Shown here: positions 35,172 to 44,179 of the stretch, one piece after another
Numbering within the stretch: position 1 is the stretch's first letter
Layout of the letters: each line of letters begins with the position of its first letter
Source: Eubacterium callanderi
GTDB lineage: Bacteria; Bacillota; Clostridia; Eubacteriales; Eubacteriaceae
Assembly (NCBI RefSeq): GCF_900142645.1
Contig: NZ_FRBP01000010.1
Location: 62,001 to 126,000, forward strand
Reading direction: 5' to 3'
DNA length: 64,000 nt
Position numbers and translations under genes: made by a program
Notes under the pieces: generated by a model
The model's database searches: none
What the model was told of the DNA's origin: nothing
The model's input: only the letters and a program-made list of their open reading frames with translations

Positions 35172-35297
35172 TTGAGAAAAGCCCTCCTTTGGAGGGCTTT
35201 TCTCAACAAGACGTTTGCTTCGTTCCGCTCGTTCGTTCGCTGCCGCTCTCTCCTTACTCGCTGCCAGTTTTGCTTTGCAAAACTGGACTCAGCTTCA
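35172..35297 (-). repeat. Single diverged copy of the structured 3'-UTR repeat
   Basis: Again begins at a TGA stop codon (of the EtfA-ACAD gene) with TGAAGCTGAGTCCAG. Hairpin 1 is CCAGTTTTG / CAAAACTGG, in which an A-T pair of the other copies is replaced by G-C. The linker and AACGAAGCAAACGTCTTGTT are conserved. Hairpin 2 is extended to a perfect 16-bp stem ending in TTTTCTCAA (35172-35206), a likely terminator for both flanking genes. Confidence 0.85.
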
Positions 35298-37634
35298 TTT
35301 TACCCCTGCCCAGCTGGAGATGACCATGCGCTGGACTTCGGAGGTGCCTTCGTAGATTTCGGTAATTTTGGCGTCCCGCATCATCCGTTCTACCGGGTAG
35401 TCCCTTGTAAAGCCGTAGCCGCCGAAAAGCTGGACGGCCTCACAGGTAACGTCTCTCGCTACTTCTGACGCGACGAGCTTGGCTAAAGCGGCAAGATGAT
35501 TATAGGGTTTTCCTGCATCTTTCGCGCAGGCTGCCTGATAAACCAGCAGGCGCGCCCCTTCTGCCCTGGCGATCATGTTGGCCAGCTGGAACTGGGTGTT
35601 CTGGAAAGCCGACAGCGGCTGTCCAAACTGTTCCCTGCCCTTGACGTAAGGGATGGTTTCATCAATGGCTCCCTGCGCCAGTCCCAGAGCCTGAGAGGCA
35701 ATGCCGATCCGTCCGCCGTCCAGGGTTTTCATGGCGATCTTAAAGCCCTTTCCGACTTCGCCGAGCAGGTTTTCCTTTGGCACAATACAGTCCTTGAAGA
35801 TCAGCTCGGTTGTGGAGGAACCGCGGATTCCCATTTTGTCCAGCTTTTTGCCGATGGAGAAACCCGGAAAATCCTTTTCCACAATAAAAGCGGTGATACC
35901 GTGGTTGCCTTTTGTGATATCCGTCATGGCAAAAATAACATAGGTATCGGCTTTTCCACCGTTGGTAATGAATATTTTGCTGCCGTTTAAAACATAGTGG
36001 TCGCCTTCAAGAACAGCCGTCGTCTTTTGTCCCGCCGCGTCTGTTCCAGCGCCCGGCTCCGTCAGGCCAAAGGCTCCGAGGTGTTCACCTTTTGCCAGTG
36101 GCACCAGATATTTACGCTTTTGTTCCTCTGTTCCAAAGGCAAAGATCGGCCATGCGCACAGAGAGGTGTGGGCTGAAATAATAACCCCGGTGGAGCCGCA
36201 GACCTTTGAAATTTCCTCGACGCACATGGCGTAGGCCAGATTGTCCATACCCGCTCCGCCGTATTCTTCCGGAAAAGGGATCCCCAGCATACCGGCTTCA
36301 GCCAGCTTGGGAATGGTCTCTTCTGGAAAACGTTCCTTTTCATCCAAATCCTTGGCGATGGGCTTTACTTCCATCTGGGCAAATTCACGGAACATTTCAC
36401 GCAGCTCCTGATGTTCCTTGGACAGTTCAAAATTCATGGTTTCTTCCTCCTCGTCCGTATGGGTTTTATCAACCGTATTAATCTTTTTAATCTCACGCTT
36501 TGGTCCTCTTTCTAAAGGAACCGCTGCTGTTTCTTCTTTCTTCTCAATTTCAGGCGTCTGATGTTCCTGGTCCTTAGATGCTTTTTCTTCGAAATAAGCC
36601 GCCTGTGTATCGGTTGGATTCTGGCTCCGCTCTGCCGGTGATCTGAGCTGGCGCTTTTCACGGATCATCCCGGCAAGGGCCGGAACCACCTCGAACAAAT
36701 CGCCAACCACACAGTAGTGGGCAATTTTAAAGATAGGGGCCTCTGGGTCATTATTGATGGCGACAATAATATCCGAGTCCTTCATGCCCATCGTGTGCTG
36801 TACCGCCCCGGAAATACCGCAGGCGATATAAAGCTTCGGGTGGATTCTTTTACCAGTAACGCCTACCTGATGCTCAATGTCAATCCAGCCATCCTCCACT
36901 GTTGGCTTGGAAGCGCCGACCGCAGCGCCAAGGGCGTCTGCCAGCTCCCGTATGACATCAAAGCCCTCGGGACCTCCGAGGCCGCGTCCGCCGGCCACCA
37001 CAATATCTGCTTCCTCCAAATCATCCGCAACCTTTGAGACTGCCTCGACATATTCCAGCAGCTTCACCCGCAGCGCGCTTTCCTTTATCGGAATATCTTC
37101 CTCGATCACCTCAGCCTTCAGGCCCTCCACTGGCAGGCCCTTGGCAAAAATACCAGAGTGGACACTGCCGATCTGGGGACGTGTGGCCATGGTAATTTTG
37201 GCGAACTCCTTACCGTCGTAAGCCGGGCGGATAAAGGTAGCGGCATTATTTTCTTCCAGTTCAATCTCTGTACAGTCCGCCGCAAGGCCAAGCTCCAGAC
37301 GGGTTGCTAGACGTCCGCAGAGGTCACGGCCATTATGGGTCGCTCCCACCAGCAGGAGATTCGGCGTGTAACGCCGGATCAGGGCTTCCATCGCATCGGT
37401 ATAGGTGTCGGTGCTGTAAATTTCATAGCCATCGCCCGGGACATTTAAAATAATATCCGCCCCATAACCTGAAAGCTCGGTGGTCATATCACAGGAAAGA
37501 TAGCCAAAAACCACAGCAACCAGCTCGCCATCTTCATGCTTGAGCTTTTTTCCCTTGGACAAAAGTTCAAGACTTACGCGCCTGATCTGCTCCTCCTCTT
37601 TTTCAATAAAGATCCAAATCGCATTTTCTTTCAT
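35295..37634 (-). CDS. Fusion of electron transfer flavoprotein alpha subunit and acyl-CoA dehydrogenase
   Basis: One uninterrupted frame of 779 aa. Residues 1-325 are EtfA, with the FAD-binding C-terminal part [34 protein letters not shown] and [12 protein letters not shown]. Residues 326-399 form a polar, charged linker with no predicted fold. Residues 400-779 are a complete acyl-CoA dehydrogenase (380 aa): [24 protein letters not shown], and the catalytic Glu in [12 protein letters not shown]. The acyl-CoA dehydrogenase part has its own GAGGAGG ribosome binding site before the ATG at 36437, so it may also be made separately. It lies 12 bp after etfB. The likely role is oxidation or reduction of an acyl-CoA with Etf as the electron partner; whether it bifurcates electrons to ferredoxin is not shown. 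Confidence 0.88.
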   Translation of the reverse strand: MKENAIWIFIEKEEEQIRRVSLELLSKGKKLKHEDGELVAVVFGYLSCDMTTELSGYGADIILNVPGDGYEIYSTDTYTDAMEALIRRYTPNLLLVGATHNGRDLCGRLATRLELGLAADCTEIELEENNAATFIRPAYDGKEFAKITMATRPQIGSVHSGIFAKGLPVEGLKAEVIEEDIPIKESALRVKLLEYVEAVSKVADDLEEADIVVAGGRGLGGPEGFDVIRELADALGAAVGASKPTVEDGWIDIEHQVGVTGKRIHPKLYIACGISGAVQHTMGMKDSDIIVAINNDPEAPIFKIAHYCVVGDLFEVVPALAGMIREKRQLRSPAERSQNPTDTQAAYFEEKASKDQEHQTPEIEKKEETAAVPLERGPKREIKKINTVDKTHTDEEEETMNFELSKEHQELREMFREFAQMEVKPIAKDLDEKERFPEETIPKLAEAGMLGIPFPEEYGGAGMDNLAYAMCVEEISKVCGSTGVIISAHTSLCAWPIFAFGTEEQKRKYLVPLAKGEHLGAFGLTEPGAGTDAAGQKTTAVLEGDHYVLNGSKIFITNGGKADTYVIFAMTDITKGNHGITAFIVEKDFPGFSIGKKLDKMGIRGSSTTELIFKDCIVPKENLLGEVGKGFKIAMKTLDGGRIGIASQALGLAQGAIDETIPYVKGREQFGQPLSAFQNTQFQLANMIARAEGARLLVYQAACAKDAGKPYNHLAALAKLVASEVARDVTCEAVQLFGGYGFTRDYPVERMMRDAKITEIYEGTSEVQRMVISSWAGVK
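36437..36452 (-). promoter_or_regulatory. Internal ribosome binding site inside the EtfA-ACAD gene
   Basis: GAGGAGG, 8 nt before an in-frame ATG that starts a full-length acyl-CoA dehydrogenase (35295-36437, 380 aa). It is as strong as the sites of ordinary genes in this window. Confidence 0.6.
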
Positions 37635-37646
37635 GATGTTTCCTCC

Positions 37647-38432
37647 TTACCACACGCCCAGGCTTTCCAGGGTTTCAAACAGGACTTTTGCGCCTTTCTG
37701 ACCGTCCTTCGCGTCAATCCGGACGCCAGTATCCAGAACTGCTGGTGAAAAAGTCCCGGCCACCTGGGTCGCTGAGCCCTTAAAGCCAACATCATCCGGT
37801 GTTAACCCAATATCCTCCGCTGATAATGTCCGGATCTCCACACTTTTTGATTTCATTTTGCCCTTTATCGAGGGGTGTCTCGGCGCATGGGCTTTTTCCG
37901 TAATAGTGCAGACTGTTGGCAGCGCGGTCTGCAGGATTTCAACACCATCTCTATTTTCACGTTCTGCTGTCAAAACATAATCTTCAACCTTCAGCCGGTT
38001 CACATAAGTGACCTGAGCCCAGTCCAGCCGTTCGGCAATTCCAGGGCCCACCTGCCCTGTATCGCCGTCGCTGGCCTGCTTACCGCAGAGTACCAGATCA
38101 TAGCCGCCCAGCTTCTCGACCGCTGCAGCCAACACGCGGCTTGTGGCAAGTGTATCTGACCCCTGCAAAGCGTCGTCACAAAGCAGAACCGCTTCATCTG
38201 CCCCCATGCCGACACACTCCCGGAGCGCTTCCTCGGCCTGGGGCGGCCCCATGGTTAAAACCGTTACCCTGCCTCCATGCTTTTCCCGAAGTCTGAGGGC
38301 CTCCTCCAAAGCATTTTTATCACAAAGGTTTACAACCGCAGGCACATCCTCTCTCAACATTCGGTTTGTGCCCTTTTCAAGCTTAATTTCCGACACAGCA
38401 GGAACCTGCTTAATACATACAGCAACATTCAT
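37647..38432 (-). CDS. etfB: Electron transfer flavoprotein beta subunit
   Basis: EtfB of 261 aa, starting at MNVAVCIKQVPAVSEIKL behind AAGGAGGTAATCAG. The AMP/FAD-binding motif LCGKQASDGDTGQVGPGIAERL is at about residue 120. It forms the Etf heterodimer with the EtfA part of the downstream fusion protein. The pair could pass electrons between NADH, ferredoxin and acyl-CoA as in CarCDE or Bcd-EtfAB systems. Confidence 0.93.
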   Translation of the reverse strand: MNVAVCIKQVPAVSEIKLEKGTNRMLREDVPAVVNLCDKNALEEALRLREKHGGRVTVLTMGPPQAEEALRECVGMGADEAVLLCDDALQGSDTLATSRVLAAAVEKLGGYDLVLCGKQASDGDTGQVGPGIAERLDWAQVTYVNRLKVEDYVLTAERENRDGVEILQTALPTVCTITEKAHAPRHPSIKGKMKSKSVEIRTLSAEDIGLTPDDVGFKGSATQVAGTFSPAVLDTGVRIDAKDGQKGAKVLFETLESLGVW

Positions 38433-38569
38433 CTGATTACCTCCTTTTTTCAATCGGTTTCAAATAAAAAAGCAGCATCTTACGTGCAGCTCAAACAAAC
38501 ACAATTGTCAGGCATTTAACTTATAACATGAATATATTTACCCATTTGTTTGTATTTTATCCACTAAAA

Positions 38570-38609
38570 AAGGTCTCTGCAAATAAACACATATTTCGCA
38601 GAGACTTTT
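38570..38609 (-). terminator. Terminator of the MATE gene
   Basis: On the minus strand GTCTCTGC...GCAGAGACC followed by TTTTTT, six bases after the MATE stop. Confidence 0.8.
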
Positions 38610-38615
38610 AAGCGG

Positions 38616-39974
38616 CTATTCTTCTTTCATTTTTGACCATACAGTGACCATCATGGTAATAAAGCAGGCTGCTCCCCCAATGAAATTGGAGATGGGCTCT
38701 GCCAGAAAAATACCGTTGACACCAAGGCCGAAAACCGTTGGCAGGAACATGGTGAGCGGGATAACAATGATTGCTTTTCGAAGCAGCGAAAAGAAAATAG
38801 CCTGCTTCGATTTGCCGAGGGCAATGAAAACGGTCTGGCCTGAGAATTGCAGCACCATCATAAAAAACCCGAAAAAATAAATATACAAAGCTGGCACACC
38901 AAGCCTTATAAGCTCCGGCTCACTGTTGAAAATATGGATAAAGGCCTGGGGCGTAAGCATCAGAATCAACCAGGCAATAAAGGTGTACGCCACCCCGATG
39001 ATGGCTGTAAACTGAATTCCCTTCCGCACTCTGCCGTAAGCCCCAGCCCCATAATTAAAGCCGAGTACCGGCTGCGCCCCATTGGTAATCCCCTGCACTG
39101 GCATGGTGAGCACCTCACGAATGGAGTTTAAGACGGTCATAACGCCCACGTAAATATCTCCGCCATAAAACTGAAGACTCGCATTGCATACGATCTGCAC
39201 CGCGCTGTTGGTGACCGACATAATGAACCCCGACAGGCCCAGCCCTGAAATCTCGCCGATCAGCGAAAAATCCAGCCTCATACTTTTCAGACTGAGGCGG
39301 TAGATGGCTTTTTTTCCTGTCAGAAAGCGTAAAACCCAGAGGGCTGAAAGCAGCTGAGACAGCACTGTCGCCAGAGCTGCGCCCCTGACGCCCAAACCAA
39401 AGATAAAAATAAATACCGGGTCCAGCAGAATATTAACCAGGGCCCCCAGGGCCACAGTCATCATTCCAGTTTTTGCAAAGCCCTGTGAATTGATGAAGCT
39501 GTTCATTCCCAGGCCGATCATCACAAAGAGACTGCCGCAGAGATATATTTCAACATAGTCGTCAGCGTACGGAAAGGTCTGGTCACTGGCGCCAAAGGCG
39601 TATAAAATCGGCCTCTTAAAAATCAGGCATACGATCATGAGCAAAACGCCGGAGATGAGCAGCATGGCAAAGGAATTCCCCATAATACGCTCTGCCCTGC
39701 GGTCATCTCCCTTCCCCCTGGCAATGGAGCAGAGCGGCGCGCCGCCCATGCCAAAAAGGTTGGCAAAAGCCGTAATGATCATGATAATTGGAAAGGTAAG
39801 ACCCAGACCTGTCAGCGCAAGTGTCGAGGCATCCGGTAAATGGCCGATATAGACGCGGTCAACCACACTGTACAGCACATTAATCAGCTGTGCGGCCATC
39901 ATCGGAAATGCCAGGCGCATAATATTGCCGGATATGCTCCCTTTAGTAAAGTCATTCTGTTTTTCCACAGGCAT
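38616..39974 (-). CDS. MATE family efflux transporter
   Basis: Antiporter of 452 aa with 12 helices. Family landmarks are FPMMAAQLINVLYSVVDRVYIG, FGMGGAPLCSIARGKGDDRRAE and PVQGITNGAQPVLGFNYGAGAYGRVRKG. The ATG sits directly after GGAGGG, so the in-frame GTG six bases further in (VEKQND) may be the true start. No regulator is adjacent. It is not closely similar to the other MATE proteins in this window. Confidence 0.9.
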   Translation of the reverse strand: MPVEKQNDFTKGSISGNIMRLAFPMMAAQLINVLYSVVDRVYIGHLPDASTLALTGLGLTFPIIMIITAFANLFGMGGAPLCSIARGKGDDRRAERIMGNSFAMLLISGVLLMIVCLIFKRPILYAFGASDQTFPYADDYVEIYLCGSLFVMIGLGMNSFINSQGFAKTGMMTVALGALVNILLDPVFIFIFGLGVRGAALATVLSQLLSALWVLRFLTGKKAIYRLSLKSMRLDFSLIGEISGLGLSGFIMSVTNSAVQIVCNASLQFYGGDIYVGVMTVLNSIREVLTMPVQGITNGAQPVLGFNYGAGAYGRVRKGIQFTAIIGVAYTFIAWLILMLTPQAFIHIFNSEPELIRLGVPALYIYFFGFFMMVLQFSGQTVFIALGKSKQAIFFSLLRKAIIVIPLTMFLPTVFGLGVNGIFLAEPISNFIGGAACFITMMVTVWSKMKEE

Positions 39975-40142
39975 CCCTCCCTTTATTGTAATATTATAAC
40001 ATTAGGCAGAGATTTTAAGAGCACTTTTATTTATTCTTTTAACACTAGCTTATTTTCACTTTTTAAACTTAATTTTTATATATATAGAGAGAGTCTTTTA
40101 TATAATCTTTTAAATAAATACGATCCAAAATATCATACAATT

Positions 40143-41417
40143 TTAAAAATAAATGGGCCAAATTAATGGTGCGAAAAAAATGTAAACTAAAAAACATATT
40201 AGAAGAAGTGGCAATCCTATTTTCATATAATCTTTAAACTGATATCCTCCACTGGCCATGACAATTGTATTACTTCCTGTACCAATAGGGGTGATAAAAG
40301 CACAAGAAGCCGCAACAGTTACCGCAATCACGATAACTTTAGGATTACAATTCAAACCACAAGCGACAGCAATTGCAATCGGGTATAAAAGCGCTGCACT
40401 TGCTGTATTAGACATAATTTGTGTAATACCCGCAGCTGCAATAAAAATTAAAGCTGTAAATATAACAGGACTTGCTGTCTCGCCTCCCAGCTTAATCAGA
40501 TTATCTGCAATCAGCTTAACGCCTCCTGTTTTATTTAATGCGAGTACTAAAGGAAACATTCCCGCTAAAATACTTAACCCTGACCAATCAACCATGTTTA
40601 CCATTTCCTTCTCATTAATGACACGAAAAAACAAAAGTAAAAGCATTCCAATAAATGCAGTAATATGAACCGGCATCTTAATTCTGTTTTCAAAAATAAA
40701 TCCTAAAATACAGAATACAAAAATCACCGTAGCAAAAATTTTATTTCTATATTTTGTTTTTGGAGAAATACTCTTTTTTTCATTACTTGTTACCGTTTCC
40801 TTTATCGTTCCATTTACAGGCAACATTTTATATCCCCAGAAATAAAAATATAAAACCCCTGCTATCGAAAATAAAATTCCCATTTTAGAAAGTTCAAAAA
40901 ATCCTAAACTTTGCATTTCATTTATCTCTAAAATGGAATTTGCGAGAAGATTATGGGGTGCTCCGATCGTTGTATTCATTCCACCCAGGGAACAGGCAAA
41001 TGCCATGGGCATTAACAAGCGCGACGGAGAGTACTTAGCCGATCTGCATACCCCAAGTGTTATTGGTAACATTATCATGGCTGTGCCAATATTACTGAGA
41101 AAGGAAGACATTAAAATTGTAGCAAGCATAATGATGACCACAGCGCTTTTTTCACTCTTAATATACTTTATTATGTAGTTTCCTATATCCTCTGCTACCC
41201 CTGTTGACAGTATACTCCCGCTGATCACAAACATGCAACCTGCTAAAATTACACTTTCATTGGTGAACGCAACAAAGATTTCGTTAATCTCCAGTACTCC
41301 GGTAAGATATAAAAGAATAGGGATACTCATCGATATTGCCAAATAGGAAAATTTTCCACAAACATAAAGAATAACCGCCGCAAGTAAGATTAAAAGTGAA
41401 ATATACATAGGGTTCAT
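40143..41417 (-). CDS. SLC13/ArsB-superfamily anion permease (cassette 1)
   Basis: Permease of 424 aa with about 11-12 helices. Typical of the DASS/CitT (ion transporter) group are FLSNIGTAMIMLPITLG, LGGMNTTIGAPHNLLANS, and in the second half QIMSNTASAALLYPIAIA with CAFITPIGTGSNTIVMA. These transport dicarboxylates, sulfate or related anions, often with sodium. It lies 98 bp after small protein B1, separated by a hairpin. The AT-rich codon use is shared with cassette 1. Confidence 0.85.
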   Translation of the reverse strand: MNPMYISLLILLAAVILYVCGKFSYLAISMSIPILLYLTGVLEINEIFVAFTNESVILAGCMFVISGSILSTGVAEDIGNYIIKYIKSEKSAVVIIMLATILMSSFLSNIGTAMIMLPITLGVCRSAKYSPSRLLMPMAFACSLGGMNTTIGAPHNLLANSILEINEMQSLGFFELSKMGILFSIAGVLYFYFWGYKMLPVNGTIKETVTSNEKKSISPKTKYRNKIFATVIFVFCILGFIFENRIKMPVHITAFIGMLLLLFFRVINEKEMVNMVDWSGLSILAGMFPLVLALNKTGGVKLIADNLIKLGGETASPVIFTALIFIAAAGITQIMSNTASAALLYPIAIAVACGLNCNPKVIVIAVTVAASCAFITPIGTGSNTIVMASGGYQFKDYMKIGLPLLLICFLVYIFFAPLIWPIYF

Positions 41418-41468
41418 TGTCTTTCCTCCATAACCAAATAGTTTTTACTACTTTTTGGTGAACCATGT

Positions 41469-41509
41469 GCCACTGCGCCAATAAAATCCGGTCTAATCGG
41501 CGCAGTGGC
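41469..41509. other. Hairpin between small protein B1 and the permease gene
   Basis: GCCACTGCGCC, 19-nt loop, GGCGCAGTGGC, an 11-bp perfect stem that is GC-rich in AT-rich surroundings. On the minus strand, the sense strand of the operon, no T run follows, so it may be an mRNA processing or stability element. On the plus strand it is followed by TTTTTC. Confidence 0.6.
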
Positions 41510-41515
41510 TTTTTC

Positions 41516-41638
41516 TTACATTTCGATTAAAATCATTCGAAATGCTGAAACAATTTTCTCTCTTTTTTGCGGATCACATTCCCAAGAAGCGTCCTCTGCT
41601 AATTCTTTTAATAATTCATCCAATGTTTTTTCTTTCAT
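41516..41638 (-). CDS. Small protein B1 (40 aa), new family
   Basis: A 40-codon gene with GAGGAAATTAAA before its ATG, 10 bp after the type-1 URO-D gene. The protein begins MKEKTLDELLKELAED and ends KREKIVSAFRMILIEM. It is helical, charged and has no signal or membrane segment. It aligns with small protein B2 (52187-52324) over about 36 residues with one gap: T-(L/V)-x-EL-x3-L...R-x-KI...IL. Position after a URO-D gene is the same in both cassettes, which supports a real gene. The function is unknown. Confidence 0.75.
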   Translation of the reverse strand: MKEKTLDELLKELAEDASWECDPQKREKIVSAFRMILIEM

Positions 41639-41648
41639 TTTAATTTCC

Positions 41649-42815
41649 TCAATACTTTCCATATTCATGTGCAAATTGATAGACAGCAAATAAGTTTTCC
41701 GGATTCACATCATTTTCACTAATGAGCGGTTTGTCTGTTGTGAAAATGAAACCTCCTCCAGGCGCAAAGGTATCAATGGCTTTTTTAGCAATATCCAAAC
41801 ATTCCTGCTTTGATAAACATTTTAATTGATTTGTCGTAATACCACAAGCAATGGTAGCATGATCGCCTATTTTCTCATAAACTTTATAAGGATCATCTTC
41901 CATATCTAATTGAAGTATGAATGAAGATTTAGGACAATCCTTTAATACGTCTAAAATATGCCCGCACCGTCCTTCACTTTTCATAAAGATCCTTCCGCCT
42001 TCTGCAATAATGGGGTCAACAACTTTTTTATAGGTAGGCCACCAAAATTTTTCAAAATCAGACTTTCGAATAAAAGGAACCGCATGACAGGCAGTAAAAG
42101 GAAACGGCACGGTGGATCCATTTTCCCTGAGTTTTTCTAATCCGGGGTTTCCATAAACCTCAAACACATGTTCCAGTGCGGTTAACAACTCATCCGGCTT
42201 TCGCTTCATGTCAAAAATTGTTTCTCTAAATCCTCGAATACGATCAAACATTGTATCGCAGGCTGCCTTTGTTCTTCCTCCACATACCGCAACAACGCCC
42301 AGTTCATTTTGAAGGGCAGCACTAAGTTTACCGGCTGCTTCCATGTGCTTTGAAAATGCCATAATCGCATTTTTTAAGACAGCGTAGTTTTCATTGTCCG
42401 AACCATTCAAATTAGAAAACTTACGTTTTGGCAAAATATTTAAAATAAAATTTTCCGTGTCCCTGATCAGCTCTCCATACTCTTCAGCTTCCATCGTGCA
42501 ATTCTGCGTATGCTGAATGGTTACTTCATCTTCCGAAATAAAGTATCCTTTTCCGCCAAGTATATTTAAAGCAACCAATGGATAAGGAATTCCTGCTGAG
42601 GTAATGCAGTCACAATATATTTCCCTGAGTGTTTTCGTAAAAGTTCTTACCATTAAATCTGCATCTTTGATCAAATCCGCCGTTTTCTTTTTCTGATATG
42701 CGATCGGCCAGGAAATCACATCTAACATAACCGGAACATATTGAGGCTCCTGATGCCCTGTCGTCGCAATTAAATCCGCTTTTCTGTTTTCATACTCTTG
42801 TAATTTTGTCAACAT
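41649..42815 (-). CDS. URO-D-fold protein, type 1 (cassette 1)
   Basis: Protein of 388 aa of the uroporphyrinogen decarboxylase-like family that includes MtaA/CmuA-type methyltransferases. The barrel features PVMLDVISWPIAY near the N-terminus, FRETIFDMKRKPDELL and GGGFIFTTDKPLI near the end are visible. Where zinc methyltransferases have HxCG it reads GRCG. It ends in EYGKY, a tail shared with the three paralogues. It is 11 bp after small protein A1 and 10 bp before B1. Its position and C-terminal half match the type-3 protein of cassette 2. It is unlikely to make heme; methyl transfer or decarboxylation of an imported anion is possible. Confidence 0.8.
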   Translation of the reverse strand: MLTKLQEYENRKADLIATTGHQEPQYVPVMLDVISWPIAYQKKKTADLIKDADLMVRTFTKTLREIYCDCITSAGIPYPLVALNILGGKGYFISEDEVTIQHTQNCTMEAEEYGELIRDTENFILNILPKRKFSNLNGSDNENYAVLKNAIMAFSKHMEAAGKLSAALQNELGVVAVCGGRTKAACDTMFDRIRGFRETIFDMKRKPDELLTALEHVFEVYGNPGLEKLRENGSTVPFPFTACHAVPFIRKSDFEKFWWPTYKKVVDPIIAEGGRIFMKSEGRCGHILDVLKDCPKSSFILQLDMEDDPYKVYEKIGDHATIACGITTNQLKCLSKQECLDIAKKAIDTFAPGGGFIFTTDKPLISENDVNPENLFAVYQFAHEYGKY

Positions 42816-42826
42816 AATCTTCCCCT

Positions 42827-42967
42827 CTATAAAAATAACATCATAATAAATTTGAACATCTCTTCTTCATAATTCTGTATTTTTTCTGTTTTACACGCGT
42901 TATCAGAAATATTCAAATGTTCTTCTTGATATTTTTCCCATGTCGTGTAGTATTCTGATTCAAACAT
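42827..42967 (-). CDS. Small protein A1 (46 aa), new family
   Basis: A 46-codon gene with CTAGGAGGAGAAT before its ATG, 9 bp after the type-2 URO-D gene and 11 bp before the type-1 gene. The protein begins MFESEYYTTWEKY and ends with the block YEEEMFKFIMMLFL. The last 14 residues match those of small protein A2 (YEEDLYRFIFSLFL) at 8 positions, with conservative changes elsewhere. Polar N-terminus, hydrophobic tail, one Cys. The function is unknown; tight coupling suggests a subunit or docking peptide. Confidence 0.78.
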   Translation of the reverse strand: MFESEYYTTWEKYQEEHLNISDNACKTEKIQNYEEEMFKFIMMLFL

Positions 42968-42976
42968 ATTCTCCTC

Positions 42977-44122
42977 CTAGTAATTACCATGTAACGAAAC
43001 ATACTCCAGCACCGCACGGTAATTCTCCGCAACAGAACCTTTTAATGACATAATATTTTTATCAACATTAAAAATGTATCCTCCATCAGGCGCGAGAATA
43101 TCCAGTAATTCCTTTGCCTTATCAATACACTTTTGTTTTGTCTCTGTTTGAAGCAGGACGGTTGGATAAAATCCTGTAATAATATGTTTATTTATCTTTT
43201 TCTTTGTTAGCTGAGGGTCTCCATACTCGAAGCGCATGTACATCCGCCCTGGCAACTCATTGAGCTTATCTAAAAAACGCATCCAATCCTGCTCCATAAA
43301 AAGGTGTAATGTCTGTCCTGCCGACACACACCTGGAAATTAATTTTTCAAAAGATGGCCAGAAAAATTCGTTTACCGATTTATCTCCTAAATAAGGCGCC
43401 ATATGCAGCGGTACACTCGCATAACGATACTTCATCGGCTTAGGTGGAATAAGCGTCTTTTCTATTAATGGTACGGCAGCATCACATGCCTGTTTCACTT
43501 TATCAGGATATCTTCTTATATCCTTAGAAATTCCAGTAAATGATCGGAGCAAATCCGAAAGAAAATCAAAGGGTGCTTCACCGAATCCTGCACCGCCAAT
43601 CACAGCATACTCATAAGGCTCCGCTGCCTCACGACTGGCCTTCCGGGCAATATTATCTTCATCTGTTTTTGCTTTAAATGCTTTTGCTAAAACCATCGCT
43701 GCTTGCATTGGAGAAGTGTCCAACTCCGTATACAACCGGGGTAACAAGATATCACACATAAATTTAAACGGATCTTTTATAAAATCATCGTATTCATCTG
43801 GTTCCATAGCTGTAATTTCAGGATGCTGCATTACCCCCGTCTCTGACATTACATAACTTTTTGCCCCTAAAATTTGATAAAATAGCGGATTACGCATTGT
43901 CGGACTCGTACAGGGTGCGTCTGTTTGAAAATCCTCATTTATTTTTTTAAACACTTTATACGCAATTTCGCTGTCCCATTGTCCTTGCTTTAAATCAAAT
44001 CCAGCATACTCAATGGCTGCTTCATACATGATATTCCCCATAACAGGTACTCTTTCAGGTATTTTATTGTCGATAACATCATTAAAAAGCTGTTGTCGTT
44101 CATTTATTTTTTGTTGTATCAT
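42977..44122 (-). CDS. URO-D-fold protein, type 2 (cassette 1)
   Basis: Protein of 381 aa, starting at MIQQKINERQQLFNDV behind GAGGAGTTAAA. It is a close paralogue of the cassette-2 protein at 55176-56336 (shared: ERVPV/KRVPV, MQHPEI, EAPFDFL, DIRRYP, VPLHMAPY/IPLHMAPF, FEYGDPQ, GGYIFN-x-DK). At the HxCG position it reads QDWM, so the zinc-binding site of MtaA/CmuA methyltransferases is missing. It ends in LHGNY. First URO-D gene of the cassette, 58 bp after the MFS gene. Confidence 0.82.
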   Translation of the reverse strand: MIQQKINERQQLFNDVIDNKIPERVPVMGNIMYEAAIEYAGFDLKQGQWDSEIAYKVFKKINEDFQTDAPCTSPTMRNPLFYQILGAKSYVMSETGVMQHPEITAMEPDEYDDFIKDPFKFMCDILLPRLYTELDTSPMQAAMVLAKAFKAKTDEDNIARKASREAAEPYEYAVIGGAGFGEAPFDFLSDLLRSFTGISKDIRRYPDKVKQACDAAVPLIEKTLIPPKPMKYRYASVPLHMAPYLGDKSVNEFFWPSFEKLISRCVSAGQTLHLFMEQDWMRFLDKLNELPGRMYMRFEYGDPQLTKKKINKHIITGFYPTVLLQTETKQKCIDKAKELLDILAPDGGYIFNVDKNIMSLKGSVAENYRAVLEYVSLHGNY

Positions 44123-44179
44123 TTTAACTCCTCTCAGCTTCAAAAAACAATTATTTATAAAATTTATTCTGTTTTACAC

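Noticed and set aside
35496-35990. Plus-strand open frame of 164 codons within the acyl-CoA dehydrogenase
   Set aside because: Antisense shadow of a well-conserved gene with no family match.
36437-37634. Sequencing error creating an artificial EtfA-ACAD fusion
   Set aside because: The linker is a long, compositionally plausible polar stretch with no frame change or stop remnant visible; kept as a fusion, but the possibility is stated in the finding.
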